A stretch of DNA of 64,000 nucleotides from RDXT01 sp033762375 (GCA_033762375.1 JANRLQ010000026.1:588625-652624), one strand, 5' to 3'; shown: positions 53,149 to 61,279, numbered from the stretch's first letter. Translations and numbers: made by a program. Notes: generated by a model from the sequence alone, not told the origin.

Positions 53149-55029
53149 CTACAGCTTTAGGCCATAAGCCAAACTCAAAGCGTCTTCAACTTGTTCCTGA
53201 GAGAAACTAAAAATACTCCCGTTAATTTCGTGTATAATTGAATCAGGTATAACAAAGTTTTTCATTGTACTTTTGGATAACCAAAAGTAATTACTATCAT
53301 AAGGCTTACTGGTACTTTTGATGTATTCCCAAAAAACAGTTGTATTTAATACTTTTTGGATAATTTTAAGTAAGTGTGCATTCTTAGACACTAAGGCATA
53401 TCCATTATAGAAGAGAAGATCCTGATCGTTTGAAAAAAAGAATCTTGGAACATCAGAAATATGAGGGGTAAATAATTTATATCCATGAATATTTAAAGCC
53501 TGCGTTCTGCCAAAAGCATACCAGCTCTGATAGCTTCCATTCCCTTTATCACGGGTAGATAGTTCTAACCTACAGTAAGAGAGATACTTATATGCCAAAG
53601 GGTATTTTTCTTGTAAATCATTTTCTGGAATCAATGATACAACTGACTCTTTCGATTGATATGGAAATAATACTTTTTCAAGCTTATTAAACAAATCTTC
53701 CTGCGAACGCATAATATTTGGCTTTACAATATTCCGACATATTGACTTTTCAATTTTCCATATCTGATTGAATTTCTTAACGTAATAGTTTGAATCATCT
53801 TCCTCAATTGGAGAGAAAATAAATAGGTTATTCTTCAAAGTTGCAATACCGTTCTTAATTTCGATTTCTGCCATATTGCCTAAGCTAACACCTTGTGCTT
53901 TTTCAATCTTATTGATCCTAAAAGTAGTTTGTACATCACTAAGATTCCAGCCATCTTTCACTGGCAATGAATTATAATTAAAAGAATGAAATGAAATTTT
54001 TTCTATACTTGAAAGCTCTATAGGATTAATTTTTGTGTATTTAATTGTGTTTGAAAGGTATTTGCTCAAGAAAAACAAACAAGTATAAGTATTTCTACCT
54101 TTAAAGACCTGGTTATTGCCAAAATCAATGATTTCTACAGAGTAGTTTTTCGCAATTAAATGGGCCCTGAAGCTTCGCCCATTAAGGCTCTTTAGGAAGC
54201 TGTTCATTGTAATATACCCCAGAATACCATCTGACGCTAACATTTCAGTGCCTATCTGAAAAAATGGAATATATAAATCCGGATTTCCTACCTTGGAAAC
54301 AGACCAGTTCTTTAAAAGGCTTTTAGATTCCCCATCCATCTTACGGGAACATACATAAGGTGGATTGCCTACAACAATATCAAATCCACCATTCTGTAAT
54401 ACCTGGGGGTGGCTTGATCTCCATACATGACTTAGTGCATTTGATCTAACTAAGTTGAAATTAATTTGCAGAAAATCTTCACCTTCACTTATTGCTAAAA
54501 GCGAAAGTAAGATCTTAGATCGCTCAATACTATAAGGAGCAATATCTAATCCATATAATTGTTTCTCAATAATTTCTTTATAGGAGCGATTTGTTTTAGC
54601 TTTTATTCGTTGTGCAGCAGTTAACAAAAAGCCCGAACAGCCGCACGCTGGATCACAGATTAAAACCTCATCAGGTTCTGACTTGCAGGACTCAATGCAT
54701 TGATCTACAATATATTCACGAATATATCCCGGCGTATAAACAGCGCCGTTAATCTCTTTTTCAGCAGGGGAAACAACAAATTCAAAAATTTCAATTAATA
54801 CCTCTAAATCAAAAACAAACTCCTTCCAAAGCGTCAAAAACTGTTGTAATGCTTTAGCTTCTGAGTCGTCTCTCGATACGGTCTCAATAAGTAGCGACTG
54901 TATGAAGAAATTTTCTTTAACAAGAATTTTGTTGCATGCCACAAACGTAGACACAAGTAACCTGTTTATAAGATCAGGTTCTTGGGAGTATCCTCTCAAA
55001 AAGGCTAGTATGGCACGTTTCTCTAACAC
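53149..55029 (-). CDS. N6-adenine DNA methyltransferase, TaqI/Eco57I type
   Basis: 626 residues from a GTG that overlaps the end of the upstream gene by seven bases. The methyltransferase core has the opening NGAVYTPGYIREYIV at residues 94-108, motif I (DPACG at 126-130, followed by CSGFLL) for S-adenosylmethionine, and motif IV NPPY at 222-225 within IVVGNPPYV, the mark of N6-adenine methylation. A TaqI_C-type target-recognition region fills the C-terminal half (the W-K-I-E-K-S-I-C-R segment near 400, then the final TRD-like part). No PD-(D/E)XK, HNH or other nuclease motif is obvious, and the N-terminal 90 residues look helical, so it appears to be a modification-only enzyme unless the nuclease is novel. 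It is the last gene of the operon. Target sequence unknown. Confidence 0.85.
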   Translation of the reverse strand: MLEKRAILAFLRGYSQEPDLINRLLVSTFVACNKILVKENFFIQSLLIETVSRDDSEAKALQQFLTLWKEFVFDLEVLIEIFEFVVSPAEKEINGAVYTPGYIREYIVDQCIESCKSEPDEVLICDPACGCSGFLLTAAQRIKAKTNRSYKEIIEKQLYGLDIAPYSIERSKILLSLLAISEGEDFLQINFNLVRSNALSHVWRSSHPQVLQNGGFDIVVGNPPYVCSRKMDGESKSLLKNWSVSKVGNPDLYIPFFQIGTEMLASDGILGYITMNSFLKSLNGRSFRAHLIAKNYSVEIIDFGNNQVFKGRNTYTCLFFLSKYLSNTIKYTKINPIELSSIEKISFHSFNYNSLPVKDGWNLSDVQTTFRINKIEKAQGVSLGNMAEIEIKNGIATLKNNLFIFSPIEEDDSNYYVKKFNQIWKIEKSICRNIVKPNIMRSQEDLFNKLEKVLFPYQSKESVVSLIPENDLQEKYPLAYKYLSYCRLELSTRDKGNGSYQSWYAFGRTQALNIHGYKLFTPHISDVPRFFFSNDQDLLFYNGYALVSKNAHLLKIIQKVLNTTVFWEYIKSTSKPYDSNYFWLSKSTMKNFVIPDSIIHEINGSIFSFSQEQVEDALSLAYGLKL

Positions 55030-55715
55030 AGATAGGGCAATAGATTGGTTGGACTATCTAAGCTACTACTTTTTAGCGAAGAATCCCAATAGGACGCCAA
55101 GCTTAAGTAGTAAGGTTTAAGGAGAGCCTCTTGATATCTCTTGATGATAGTGATGTAATTATGGTCAGATCGTAACGAGTTATAAATATCAGGATAAAAA
55201 TTACCAGCAATAAAATCTATTCCTAAAAACAATTCCATCGGATGGTGCGCAAAACGAGGTGTTTCTGTGACCAATATCCATCCTTCATAAACACCACCTT
55301 TACTTAAGTTTCTAATTTGTTTTAATTCTTTTGTACCTAGCTGAATATGCAAATTTGGATGTACATAAGGAGATTTGGGGCTTCCAGCTAAATTGGGGTC
55401 TAAGTGAAAAAACAGATGGTACTCTTCCGCCGAACTATCATATCCAGTAATATTTACCTGAAAATGAAGGCTTATAATTGGTATTGAGACCCCCCACTTT
55501 AACGTATCAAATGATGCGGATACCAATAGTTCAATAGTAATTTCTTCTACCTTTGCAGGAAATGTATGAGGAGGCGCTGGAATATTTGGGAATTGGATAG
55601 AAAAGTCATCATAGGAATCCTTTGTCTTTGACTTGCTCTTTACAGTAATTTTATATTTCCGTAGAAGTTTTTCAATAATGCTATAGTCAGTAATAAAGTT
55701 CATTTGTCCAGTCAT
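55023..55715 (-). CDS. Hypothetical protein of the island operon
   Basis: 230 residues; I do not recognise it. It has no signal peptide or membrane span. The middle looks beta-rich with alternating hydrophobics (EEITIELLVSASFDTLKWG; SLHFQVNITGYDS), then a HPNLHIQLGTKEL stretch near 125, and a distinctive W-I-L-V-T-E-T-P-R-F-A-H-H-P-M-E segment near 155-170. The C-terminus is helical (YITIIKRYQEALL). The start (ATG at 55715) shares one base with the stop of the receiver-protein gene (TAATG), and its end overlaps the methyltransferase start by seven bases. So it belongs to the same unit and may be a partner subunit of the methyltransferase or the receiver protein (inference). Confidence 0.65.
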   Translation of the reverse strand: MTGQMNFITDYSIIEKLLRKYKITVKSKSKTKDSYDDFSIQFPNIPAPPHTFPAKVEEITIELLVSASFDTLKWGVSIPIISLHFQVNITGYDSSAEEYHLFFHLDPNLAGSPKSPYVHPNLHIQLGTKELKQIRNLSKGGVYEGWILVTETPRFAHHPMELFLGIDFIAGNFYPDIYNSLRSDHNYITIIKRYQEALLKPYYLSLASYWDSSLKSSSLDSPTNLLPYLC

Positions 55716-56818
55716 TAAAGGTCAGATGGGTTTACTTGGAATTTATAACCGGATGAAGTGTCTCTACCCTTCTTAGATAAGTATCTGTGACTTTGCCATG
55801 ACTTAGGTTCTGGTTCTGTAATCCGTAATCCTTCAAGAGGGTCTAATGGTTCTTGCTGAGCTTCACATATACTCCAATATCGGTAACTACGGTTTCCTTC
55901 GATAGGCTTTGCTACTTCAATAGATTGAAGATTAAGTTTTTCCTTCAGAAGAGCAACCCGAGTTCGTGCATCAATTGTGACTATTGATTGGTTGGTTAGT
56001 TCCTGAAAATATTCGTTAACCTTCTGTCCCCACCACCTCTTAAAGCTGCAAGATAAAACACCTGTATAACTAGCATTGGAGAAAGTACCTTTAATTTTAT
56101 TCCATTCCTCAGTTTGTATAATATCTTCTTTGACTGTTGGGAGGCTAATCCCTAGACGAGCTGCAAATGTTTCCTCATCCACAAGCAATCCTGGACGCTC
56201 TATCAGTTCTCTTTCAATAAACAAAATGTACTCATGTAAAGGAAAAAATGTATCTTTAGTACCAAAGTCAGACGAAACAGCCACATCCAACTCTGAATCA
56301 CTTATTCCAAGAAGTTTACTCAGAGCTTTTTGAGGATTTTCATAAGGGACGTTTGTTTCAGTATATGCTTTGGCGAGACATACCAGCTTTTCCGCAAAAA
56401 ATTTGTATCTATCTGGAATTTCTTCCTTCAACATTCGCCAATCAAACAAATCCTTTCCAACTTTATCCCCGCTGAAAGATTCTACTATCTTTATATCAGA
56501 AGACGTTAACACAATAGGTACATCTTTTAATCTTATCGTTCTATTTCGATCCGCAGCAGAAGACCTAACGGCTTGTGCAAACTCAGGAGCACGGAAAACC
56601 GTTGAATCGAGTCTTAAATCAAGAATTAAGCCATCATAGTGCATATTGCTTATGTCACTAATTAAAGACTCAAAACTGATAGGTCTCAAAACGTTGATTA
56701 CTAACGTGATCGTACTATCTATATAAGATATTCTCTTCGAGTTTAGGAGTTTGGCGTGAGATTTAGCTTCAGCTTCATCATCATCAATCCAAATATAAAT
56801 ACATTCTTTTGCTTCCAT
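55715..56818 (-). CDS. Receiver-domain protein with unusual C-terminal part
   Basis: 367 residues. The N-terminal 135 residues look like a response-regulator receiver: IDDD at 11-14, a putative phospho-acceptor D67 in GLILDLRLD, the Thr-Ser at 105-106 in PIVLTSSD, and a following Lys. Compared with classical receivers there is a longer insertion (near 72-98). It lacks a standard DNA-binding domain. The middle (150-260) is helical, with a stretch near 220-235 (EETFAARLGISLPTVKEDI) that reads like a helix-turn-helix. The C-terminal 100 residues are polar and Trp/Tyr-rich (RSYRYWSICEAQQEP). It starts 8 bases after the kinase-like gene. A role as the phosphorylation target of the GHKL protein is the simplest reading but not proven. 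Confidence 0.7.
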   Translation of the reverse strand: MEAKECIYIWIDDDEAEAKSHAKLLNSKRISYIDSTITLVINVLRPISFESLISDISNMHYDGLILDLRLDSTVFRAPEFAQAVRSSAADRNRTIRLKDVPIVLTSSDIKIVESFSGDKVGKDLFDWRMLKEEIPDRYKFFAEKLVCLAKAYTETNVPYENPQKALSKLLGISDSELDVAVSSDFGTKDTFFPLHEYILFIERELIERPGLLVDEETFAARLGISLPTVKEDIIQTEEWNKIKGTFSNASYTGVLSCSFKRWWGQKVNEYFQELTNQSIVTIDARTRVALLKEKLNLQSIEVAKPIEGNRSYRYWSICEAQQEPLDPLEGLRITEPEPKSWQSHRYLSKKGRDTSSGYKFQVNPSDL

Positions 56819-56826
56819 ATGAATAA

Positions 56827-59091
56827 CTAATCGTTTAAGTGAACAGGAAATTCTACACGAATGGTAGTAGCATATCCAGGTTCAGACGCGCTAACATACA
56901 CATCTCCATCATAACTTAAAACAATATCTTTAACTATTTTTAGTCCCAACCCTGACCCCGTCATACTTTCTGCATATGAAGCATTGTAACCTTTGGGTAA
57001 TGATGTTGAAAAGAATGCATCAAATATTTTTTCGTGATTTTGAGGTGGTATCCCAATGCCGTTATCCGAAAATTCAAGGAAAGCTATATTTTTAGCTACT
57101 CCACATCTAATAAATATAATGCTATTGTCCTTTCCATTAAGAGCTTTTTTCGAGTTTGTGTATAAATTTAAAAGAATAGACTGCCACTCGCTTAAGTGCA
57201 TTGGCTTTAGCATAATTTCAGGGTATTCAAATTTATATTTGATCTCTATTTTATTTGCTTTCGAATCATTTTGAACCATGTCTTTAAACTCGAAAACTAC
57301 CCTTCTTAAATCTACTGGCTTTAGTTCTCGAATATAGTCGGATGTTACAGATTTATCAAAATACCCTGTATAACTTCTGAGAATATTGACATGGTTTAAA
57401 AGTGAGTTAATCAAACCTTCTTCTACGGTTTGGCTGGATCGTATTTTTTCTGAGATATGAGCCACATCTGAACGGATTGCGCTAATTTTATTCTTTGCCT
57501 CATGAGAAAACTCCCCCAACATTAACCCAAGACTAGCCAAGACTCGGAGTAAGTTAATTTCCTCTTGCAACTCCTGAATTTGTTTTTCATTGTCAGTTAA
57601 ACGATATTTAAATCGCTCTACTTTTTCAGCTATACTTTCATCTTTTGAACTCGCGACATTAGTTGTAAGAGCATTCTCAATCTCTTCAAAAGCTTCCGTT
57701 AAAGTCTTTTTCGAGGTATTTTTCTTGTCACTTGCCTTAACTTTCTTTCCTCGCACTTGTGCAACCTCTGAAACAGCAGAAATAAGTACCCTATATATAA
57801 AATCTGTTAATTCATCAAATGCCTCACTCTGTAATATACCTTCACGATTGGCTGCTTCTTCAAATAAGATGCCTTCTTGATCAAAAATTTCTACAAATCC
57901 AAAAAAATTATTGTTTCCATGTGGTGGTAATATTTGGTTTTTTCTGGTGGATTCATCTAATTTAAGCCAGTCGTCATTTCGTTCTGCATAAGGCAATACC
58001 CTAAATCCATTCCTATATAGTCGAATTCCTCCTTTCTCATGTGCTATTTCTTGAATATAGCTCCTGGTTTGCCTGGGAAGTAAGCCTGCGGCATAAATAA
58101 AATAATAAGCCTTAAAATGTATATTTTTTAATTGATTGAAAGGAACATCTTTTTTACCTTCTTTGTTATCCTTGCCCAATAACTCATCAAATTTAAGTTC
58201 AAGTTTAGTACTTTTTACGCCCCAGTAGCCGATTTTGTCATCTAGCACATACCCTTCAATTTCTGCTAAGGCATGATCGAATACATTTTGCTGATCATCA
58301 GCAATCGACACAAGTTGATCTTTGTCAATTCTAAAAAAAGATGCTTTAAATCCAGGATCTAAACCTTTTCTTTTTTCTGCTTTTTCCTTTGCGGACTCTG
58401 ATATTGGAAAAGGCTGAAGAAGATCAGAAACATACCTGTAACTCCTTTTGATCTCAGCATCAGTCCAAGATTCCCTAAGCTGCTCAATTATCAGAGTGGT
58501 GCCATGTAGCTTTCGCTTTGGAATTTCAATTATTTTGTTGGAAATAGAGAATAGTTCTTGATTCCTTTTGAATAACTCCCAGTCAATAGTTACTTGTAAA
58601 GCATGAATTGCATCTTCTGCTTGAGTAATAACTGTAAGTTTTGTACCTAATCTATGTACTGCAAATCTTCCAATTCCTTTTCTACCTGCACGAGTTCTCC
58701 CATAAAGAGGTGATGTTGGAGAGTCAATTTTTTCAGAGGAAGATATACGCATAAAGCCATTAACCAACTGGTCTCGGTTCATTCCATTCCCGTCATCTTC
58801 AATAGTTAATGTCCCTCCTTTAGTTTCAGCATCTTTGAAAGATAGTATAACTTCCGTTGCATCTGCATCATAAGCGTTCTTAACGAGTTCAGATACAGCA
58901 ATCTCTTGCTTGGTTACAAGTTCATAACCAAGTCTTTCTATTACTGCTGCATCAACCGAAAACCGGACATGATCGTTATCCTGGCTGGCCAGCTCATTTG
59001 AAAGAGACAAGACACGATCATAGTTGACAGTTTCCGATTTTAGCTCATGAGTAATTTGCTCCTTTAACTCAATCAGCCTAGTTTTTTCCAT
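56827..59091 (-). CDS. Protein with two GHKL ATPase domains (MORC/HSP90-like and histidine-kinase-like)
   Basis: 754 residues; first gene of the island operon, ATG at 59091. The N-terminal part carries one GHKL ATPase domain: the N-box Asn in SELVKNAYDADAT (N72), the D100-G101 of EDDGNGM, and the glycine lid GRKGIGRFAVHRLG near 136-149, as in MutL/HSP90/MORC ATPases. A middle region (about 170-470) with KKVKASDKKNTSKK leads to a coiled coil near 480-517. Then comes a histidine-kinase module: H530 in GEFSHEAKNKISAI, N-box Asn N646 in LLNLYTNSKKAL, G1 in SDNGIGIP (675), and G2 in GSGLGLKIV (712). No membrane segment is seen, so it is cytosolic. Two GHKL domains in one chain are unusual. It pairs with the receiver protein. 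Confidence 0.85.
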   Translation of the reverse strand: MEKTRLIELKEQITHELKSETVNYDRVLSLSNELASQDNDHVRFSVDAAVIERLGYELVTKQEIAVSELVKNAYDADATEVILSFKDAETKGGTLTIEDDGNGMNRDQLVNGFMRISSSEKIDSPTSPLYGRTRAGRKGIGRFAVHRLGTKLTVITQAEDAIHALQVTIDWELFKRNQELFSISNKIIEIPKRKLHGTTLIIEQLRESWTDAEIKRSYRYVSDLLQPFPISESAKEKAEKRKGLDPGFKASFFRIDKDQLVSIADDQQNVFDHALAEIEGYVLDDKIGYWGVKSTKLELKFDELLGKDNKEGKKDVPFNQLKNIHFKAYYFIYAAGLLPRQTRSYIQEIAHEKGGIRLYRNGFRVLPYAERNDDWLKLDESTRKNQILPPHGNNNFFGFVEIFDQEGILFEEAANREGILQSEAFDELTDFIYRVLISAVSEVAQVRGKKVKASDKKNTSKKTLTEAFEEIENALTTNVASSKDESIAEKVERFKYRLTDNEKQIQELQEEINLLRVLASLGLMLGEFSHEAKNKISAIRSDVAHISEKIRSSQTVEEGLINSLLNHVNILRSYTGYFDKSVTSDYIRELKPVDLRRVVFEFKDMVQNDSKANKIEIKYKFEYPEIMLKPMHLSEWQSILLNLYTNSKKALNGKDNSIIFIRCGVAKNIAFLEFSDNGIGIPPQNHEKIFDAFFSTSLPKGYNASYAESMTGSGLGLKIVKDIVLSYDGDVYVSASEPGYATTIRVEFPVHLND

Positions 59092-59113
59092 GATTAGTTG
59101 ATCAGATCATTAC

Positions 59114-59143
59114 CCAATATACACATTTACCCCTTCAACACAA
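59114..59143 (-). promoter_or_regulatory. Promoter of the island operon, from the duplicated aspS tail
   Basis: A -33 TTG (59141-59143) and a -7 TATATTGG (59114-59121, one base off TAnnTTTG) are separated by 19 bases. It is the counterpart of the promoter at 59464-59493, placed by the repeat about 23 bases ahead of the first island gene. Confidence 0.5.
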
Positions 59144-59165
59144 TCCCCAGCTCATCCAGCGCTTT
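59116..59165 (-). repeat. Direct repeat copy of the aspS tail (left copy)
   Basis: Fifty bases match 59466-59515 with two mismatches, exactly 350 bases apart. It covers the last codons and stop of aspS and the bases after it. Confidence 0.85.
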
Positions 59166-59279
59166 GCGCGGTATGTATATCGCTCCCGGCACATGTGTCC
59201 GCAGGAAATCTGCGCATAGGTCAACACCATTGCACCATTCCCTCAACAGCTCAACTACACCACAGACACGCATATACAT
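59127..59279 (-). pseudogene. DUF2442 C-terminal fragment fused in frame to the AspS C-terminus
   Basis: A frame of 50 codons begins with an ATG at 59279. It first resembles the second half of DUF2442 (WCNGVDLCADFLRTHVPG), in particular the piece shared with the gene at 52878 (DLCADFLR), and then passes in frame into the last residues of AspS (KALDELGIVLKG, native KALDELGIVVKG). Its N-terminal half overlaps the DUF433 gene in another frame. I take it as a truncated, fused remnant. Confidence 0.6.
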
Positions 59280-59445
59280 CCTCCGCTTCCAGGCCCGGAT
59301 AGTCGGCGATCAGGTCTGCTACGGTCATACCCGATGCCATCAATTCCAGTACGGTCTCGACCATGAGCCTCGATCCGCGAAGGGTGGGCTTCCCGTGGCA
59401 AATACTTTCATCGAGGGTGATGCGTGACAAGCGGGATATGCTCAT
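59251..59445 (-). CDS. DUF433 antitoxin-like protein
   Basis: 64 residues from the ATG at 59445. DUF433 proteins are small, winged-helix-like and often the antitoxin half of toxin-antitoxin pairs (with PIN-type or other toxins). The family pattern is seen: SRITLDESICHGKPTLRGSR, LVETVLELMASG (near 33-44, as RLMVETVLELMASG) and DYPGLEAEDVYACL near 51-64. The expected toxin is not adjacent; the next frame downstream is a DUF2442 remnant. The protein ends shortly after the last motif (LWCS), which may be a join with other DNA. A good promoter lies in the aspS tail. Confidence 0.7.
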   Translation of the reverse strand: MSISRLSRITLDESICHGKPTLRGSRLMVETVLELMASGMTVADLIADYPGLEAEDVYACLWCS

Positions 59446-59463
59446 ACGTGTCAGGTTAATACT

Positions 59464-59493
59464 CAAATATACACATTTACCCCTTCACCACAA
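59464..59493 (-). promoter_or_regulatory. Promoter at the aspS tail driving DUF433
   Basis: A TTG (59491-59493) lies 19 bases before an exact -7 TATATTTG (59464-59471). The -33 lies within the last codons of aspS. It is 19 bases ahead of the DUF433 ATG at 59445. Confidence 0.6.
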
Positions 59494-59515
59494 TCCCCAG
59501 CTCATCCAGCGCCTT
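59466..59515 (-). repeat. Native copy of the aspS tail repeat (right copy)
   Basis: Partner of 59116-59165 with two mismatches over 50 bases. It contains the aspS stop and the promoter just described. Confidence 0.85.
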
Positions 59516-61243
59516 TTGGGGCACAAAACTTGGCGCGTCCATCATCAGGTCGCGGCCCCCGGCGGATTTGGGGAAGGGGATCACGTCGCGGATGCTCGGC
59601 TCGCCGGCCAGCAGCATCACCCAGCGGTCGAGGCCAAAGGCACAACCGCCGTGGCTGGGCGCGCCGTAGTCGTAGGCGCGGAGCATAAAGCCAAATTTTT
59701 GTTCTTTTTCCTCCGGGCTTAGGCCCAGGATATCGAAGATTTTGTTCTGCACATCGGGGCGGGTGATGCGGATGGAGCCGGAGAGGATTTCGCTGCCGTT
59801 CATGACCATGTCATAGGTCTGCGCGTAGCAGTTCTCCGGGTCGGTATCAAGTTTGTCGAGGTCCTCCTCGCGGGGCATACAGAAGGGGTGATGCGCAAAG
59901 GTGAGCTCGCCGCTCTCCTCGTCGCGCTCGAAGAGCGGGAAGTCCACCACCCAAAACACCGACCAGCTTCCGGGCGCGATCCAGTTTTCCTGTTTGGCCA
60001 GGTGGAGGCGCAGGGTGCCGAGCATCTTACGGGTTTTGGACTTAAGTTTATCTGCCAGGATCAGCAGGAGGTCACCCTCGCCCGCGCCTGCATGGGTCAG
60101 GATGGCGCGGAGCTGGTCTTCGGAGTAAAATTTGTCCACGCTGGACTTGATCCCGTCAGCCCCCCAGCGCACGTACATCAGGCCCGTAGCGCCGATCTGG
60201 GGCGACTTCACAAAATCCGTGAGGGCATCCAGTTGCTTGCGGGTATATCCGGCGCAGCCTTTGGCGACGAGGCCTGCCACCAGGCCACCCGCCTCCAGTA
60301 CGCTGTTGATGACACTAAATTCAGAGCCGCCTACCACTTCGTTCAGCTCCTGGATTTCGCAGCCAAAGCGCAGGTCAGGCTTGTCTGTGCCGTACTTGCG
60401 CAGGCACTCCAGGTACGGAATACGCTGGAAAGCAGGGAGTTCAACCCCGATGGTTTCTTTAAATACGTATTTTGTCAGCCCCTCAAAGGTCTGATAGATG
60501 TCCTCCAGGCCCACGAAGCTCATCTCGCAGTCCACCTGCGTAAACTCCGGCTGGCGGTCGCCGCGGAAGTCCTCATCCCGAAAACATTTGACGATCTGAT
60601 AATAACGGTCCATGCCGGCCACCATCAGGAGCTGCTTGAGGATCTGCGGTGACTGGGGCAGGGCATAAAAGGTGCCGGGGTGTATGCGGGAAGGCACCAG
60701 AAAGTCACGGGCACCCTCAGGAGTGGACTTGATAAAGTTGGGTGTCTCAATCTCACAAAATCCCTGCGCATCCATGTACGTACGCACGGCACGGGCCACC
60801 TGTGCCCGCAGGAGCAGGTTTTTGACCATACGCGGGCGGCGGATGTCGAGGTAGCGGTAGGTCATGCGGAGTTCTTCCGAGCCGTCCGTCTCGTCCTCGA
60901 TGAGGAAGGGCGGGAGTTTGGCGGCGCTGATCAGCGACAGGCTGTCCGGGATGATCTCAATATCGCCGGTGGCGAGTTTGGGGTTTTTGCTTTCGCGGAC
61001 CGCTACCGTGCCTGATACCGTGATCACATATTCGCGGCCCAGCTTGCGGGCTGCCTCATAGGCTTCTGCCTGCATATCCGACTTGATGGATACCTGGGTG
61101 ATGCCGTAGCGGTCCCGCAGGTCCAGGAAGAGGATATAGCCCAGGTCCCGGGTGCCTTGTACCCATCCGCAGAGGGTGACAGACTGGCCGGCGTGTGCAG
61201 CGCGGAGTTCGCCGCAGGTATGGGTGCGAAGCGTAGTTTGCAT
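59477..61243 (-). CDS. aspS: Aspartyl-tRNA synthetase
   Basis: 588 residues, the bacterial-type length. It charges tRNA-Asp. The N-terminal OB-fold has LCGWVQGTRDLGYILFLDLRDRYG (split as LCGWVQGTRDLG and LDLRDRYGITQ). Class II motif 2 is FRDEDFRGDRQPEFTQVD (FRDEDFRGDRQ) and motif 3 is FGLDRWVMLLAG. The GAD insertion lies between them. The C-terminus ends RDLMMDAPSFVPQKALDELG then IVVKG. The gene itself is intact; only copies of its tail are scattered to the left. Promoter at 61280. Confidence 0.97.
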   Translation of the reverse strand: MQTTLRTHTCGELRAAHAGQSVTLCGWVQGTRDLGYILFLDLRDRYGITQVSIKSDMQAEAYEAARKLGREYVITVSGTVAVRESKNPKLATGDIEIIPDSLSLISAAKLPPFLIEDETDGSEELRMTYRYLDIRRPRMVKNLLLRAQVARAVRTYMDAQGFCEIETPNFIKSTPEGARDFLVPSRIHPGTFYALPQSPQILKQLLMVAGMDRYYQIVKCFRDEDFRGDRQPEFTQVDCEMSFVGLEDIYQTFEGLTKYVFKETIGVELPAFQRIPYLECLRKYGTDKPDLRFGCEIQELNEVVGGSEFSVINSVLEAGGLVAGLVAKGCAGYTRKQLDALTDFVKSPQIGATGLMYVRWGADGIKSSVDKFYSEDQLRAILTHAGAGEGDLLLILADKLKSKTRKMLGTLRLHLAKQENWIAPGSWSVFWVVDFPLFERDEESGELTFAHHPFCMPREEDLDKLDTDPENCYAQTYDMVMNGSEILSGSIRITRPDVQNKIFDILGLSPEEKEQKFGFMLRAYDYGAPSHGGCAFGLDRWVMLLAGEPSIRDVIPFPKSAGGRDLMMDAPSFVPQKALDELGIVVKG

Positions 61244-61279
61244 GGATCAGATACGGTTTAAACACAGGTTTGGCGGGGA

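Larger units (their letters stand above)
53112..59113. mobile_element. AT-rich four-gene genomic island at the aspS 3' end
   Basis: The stretch between the DUF2442 gene and the aspS-tail repeat is visibly AT-rich (the sampled line 53221-53280 has 15 G+C in 60; a sampled line inside aspS, 59521-59580, has 39), has AT-rich codons, and holds only four tightly packed minus-strand genes. Its flanks carry fragments of the aspS 3' end. No integrase or transposase is present inside, so the means of entry is unknown. Ends are approximate. Confidence 0.6.

Noticed and set aside
53112..59113. Integrase or transposase inside the AT-rich island
   Set aside because: None of the four proteins has a recombinase pattern, so the island is not called a complete mobile element with its own mover.
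59098..59427. Plus-strand frame of about 109 codons across the aspS-tail repeat
   Set aside because: It is antisense to the DUF433 gene and the repeat and has no motif.
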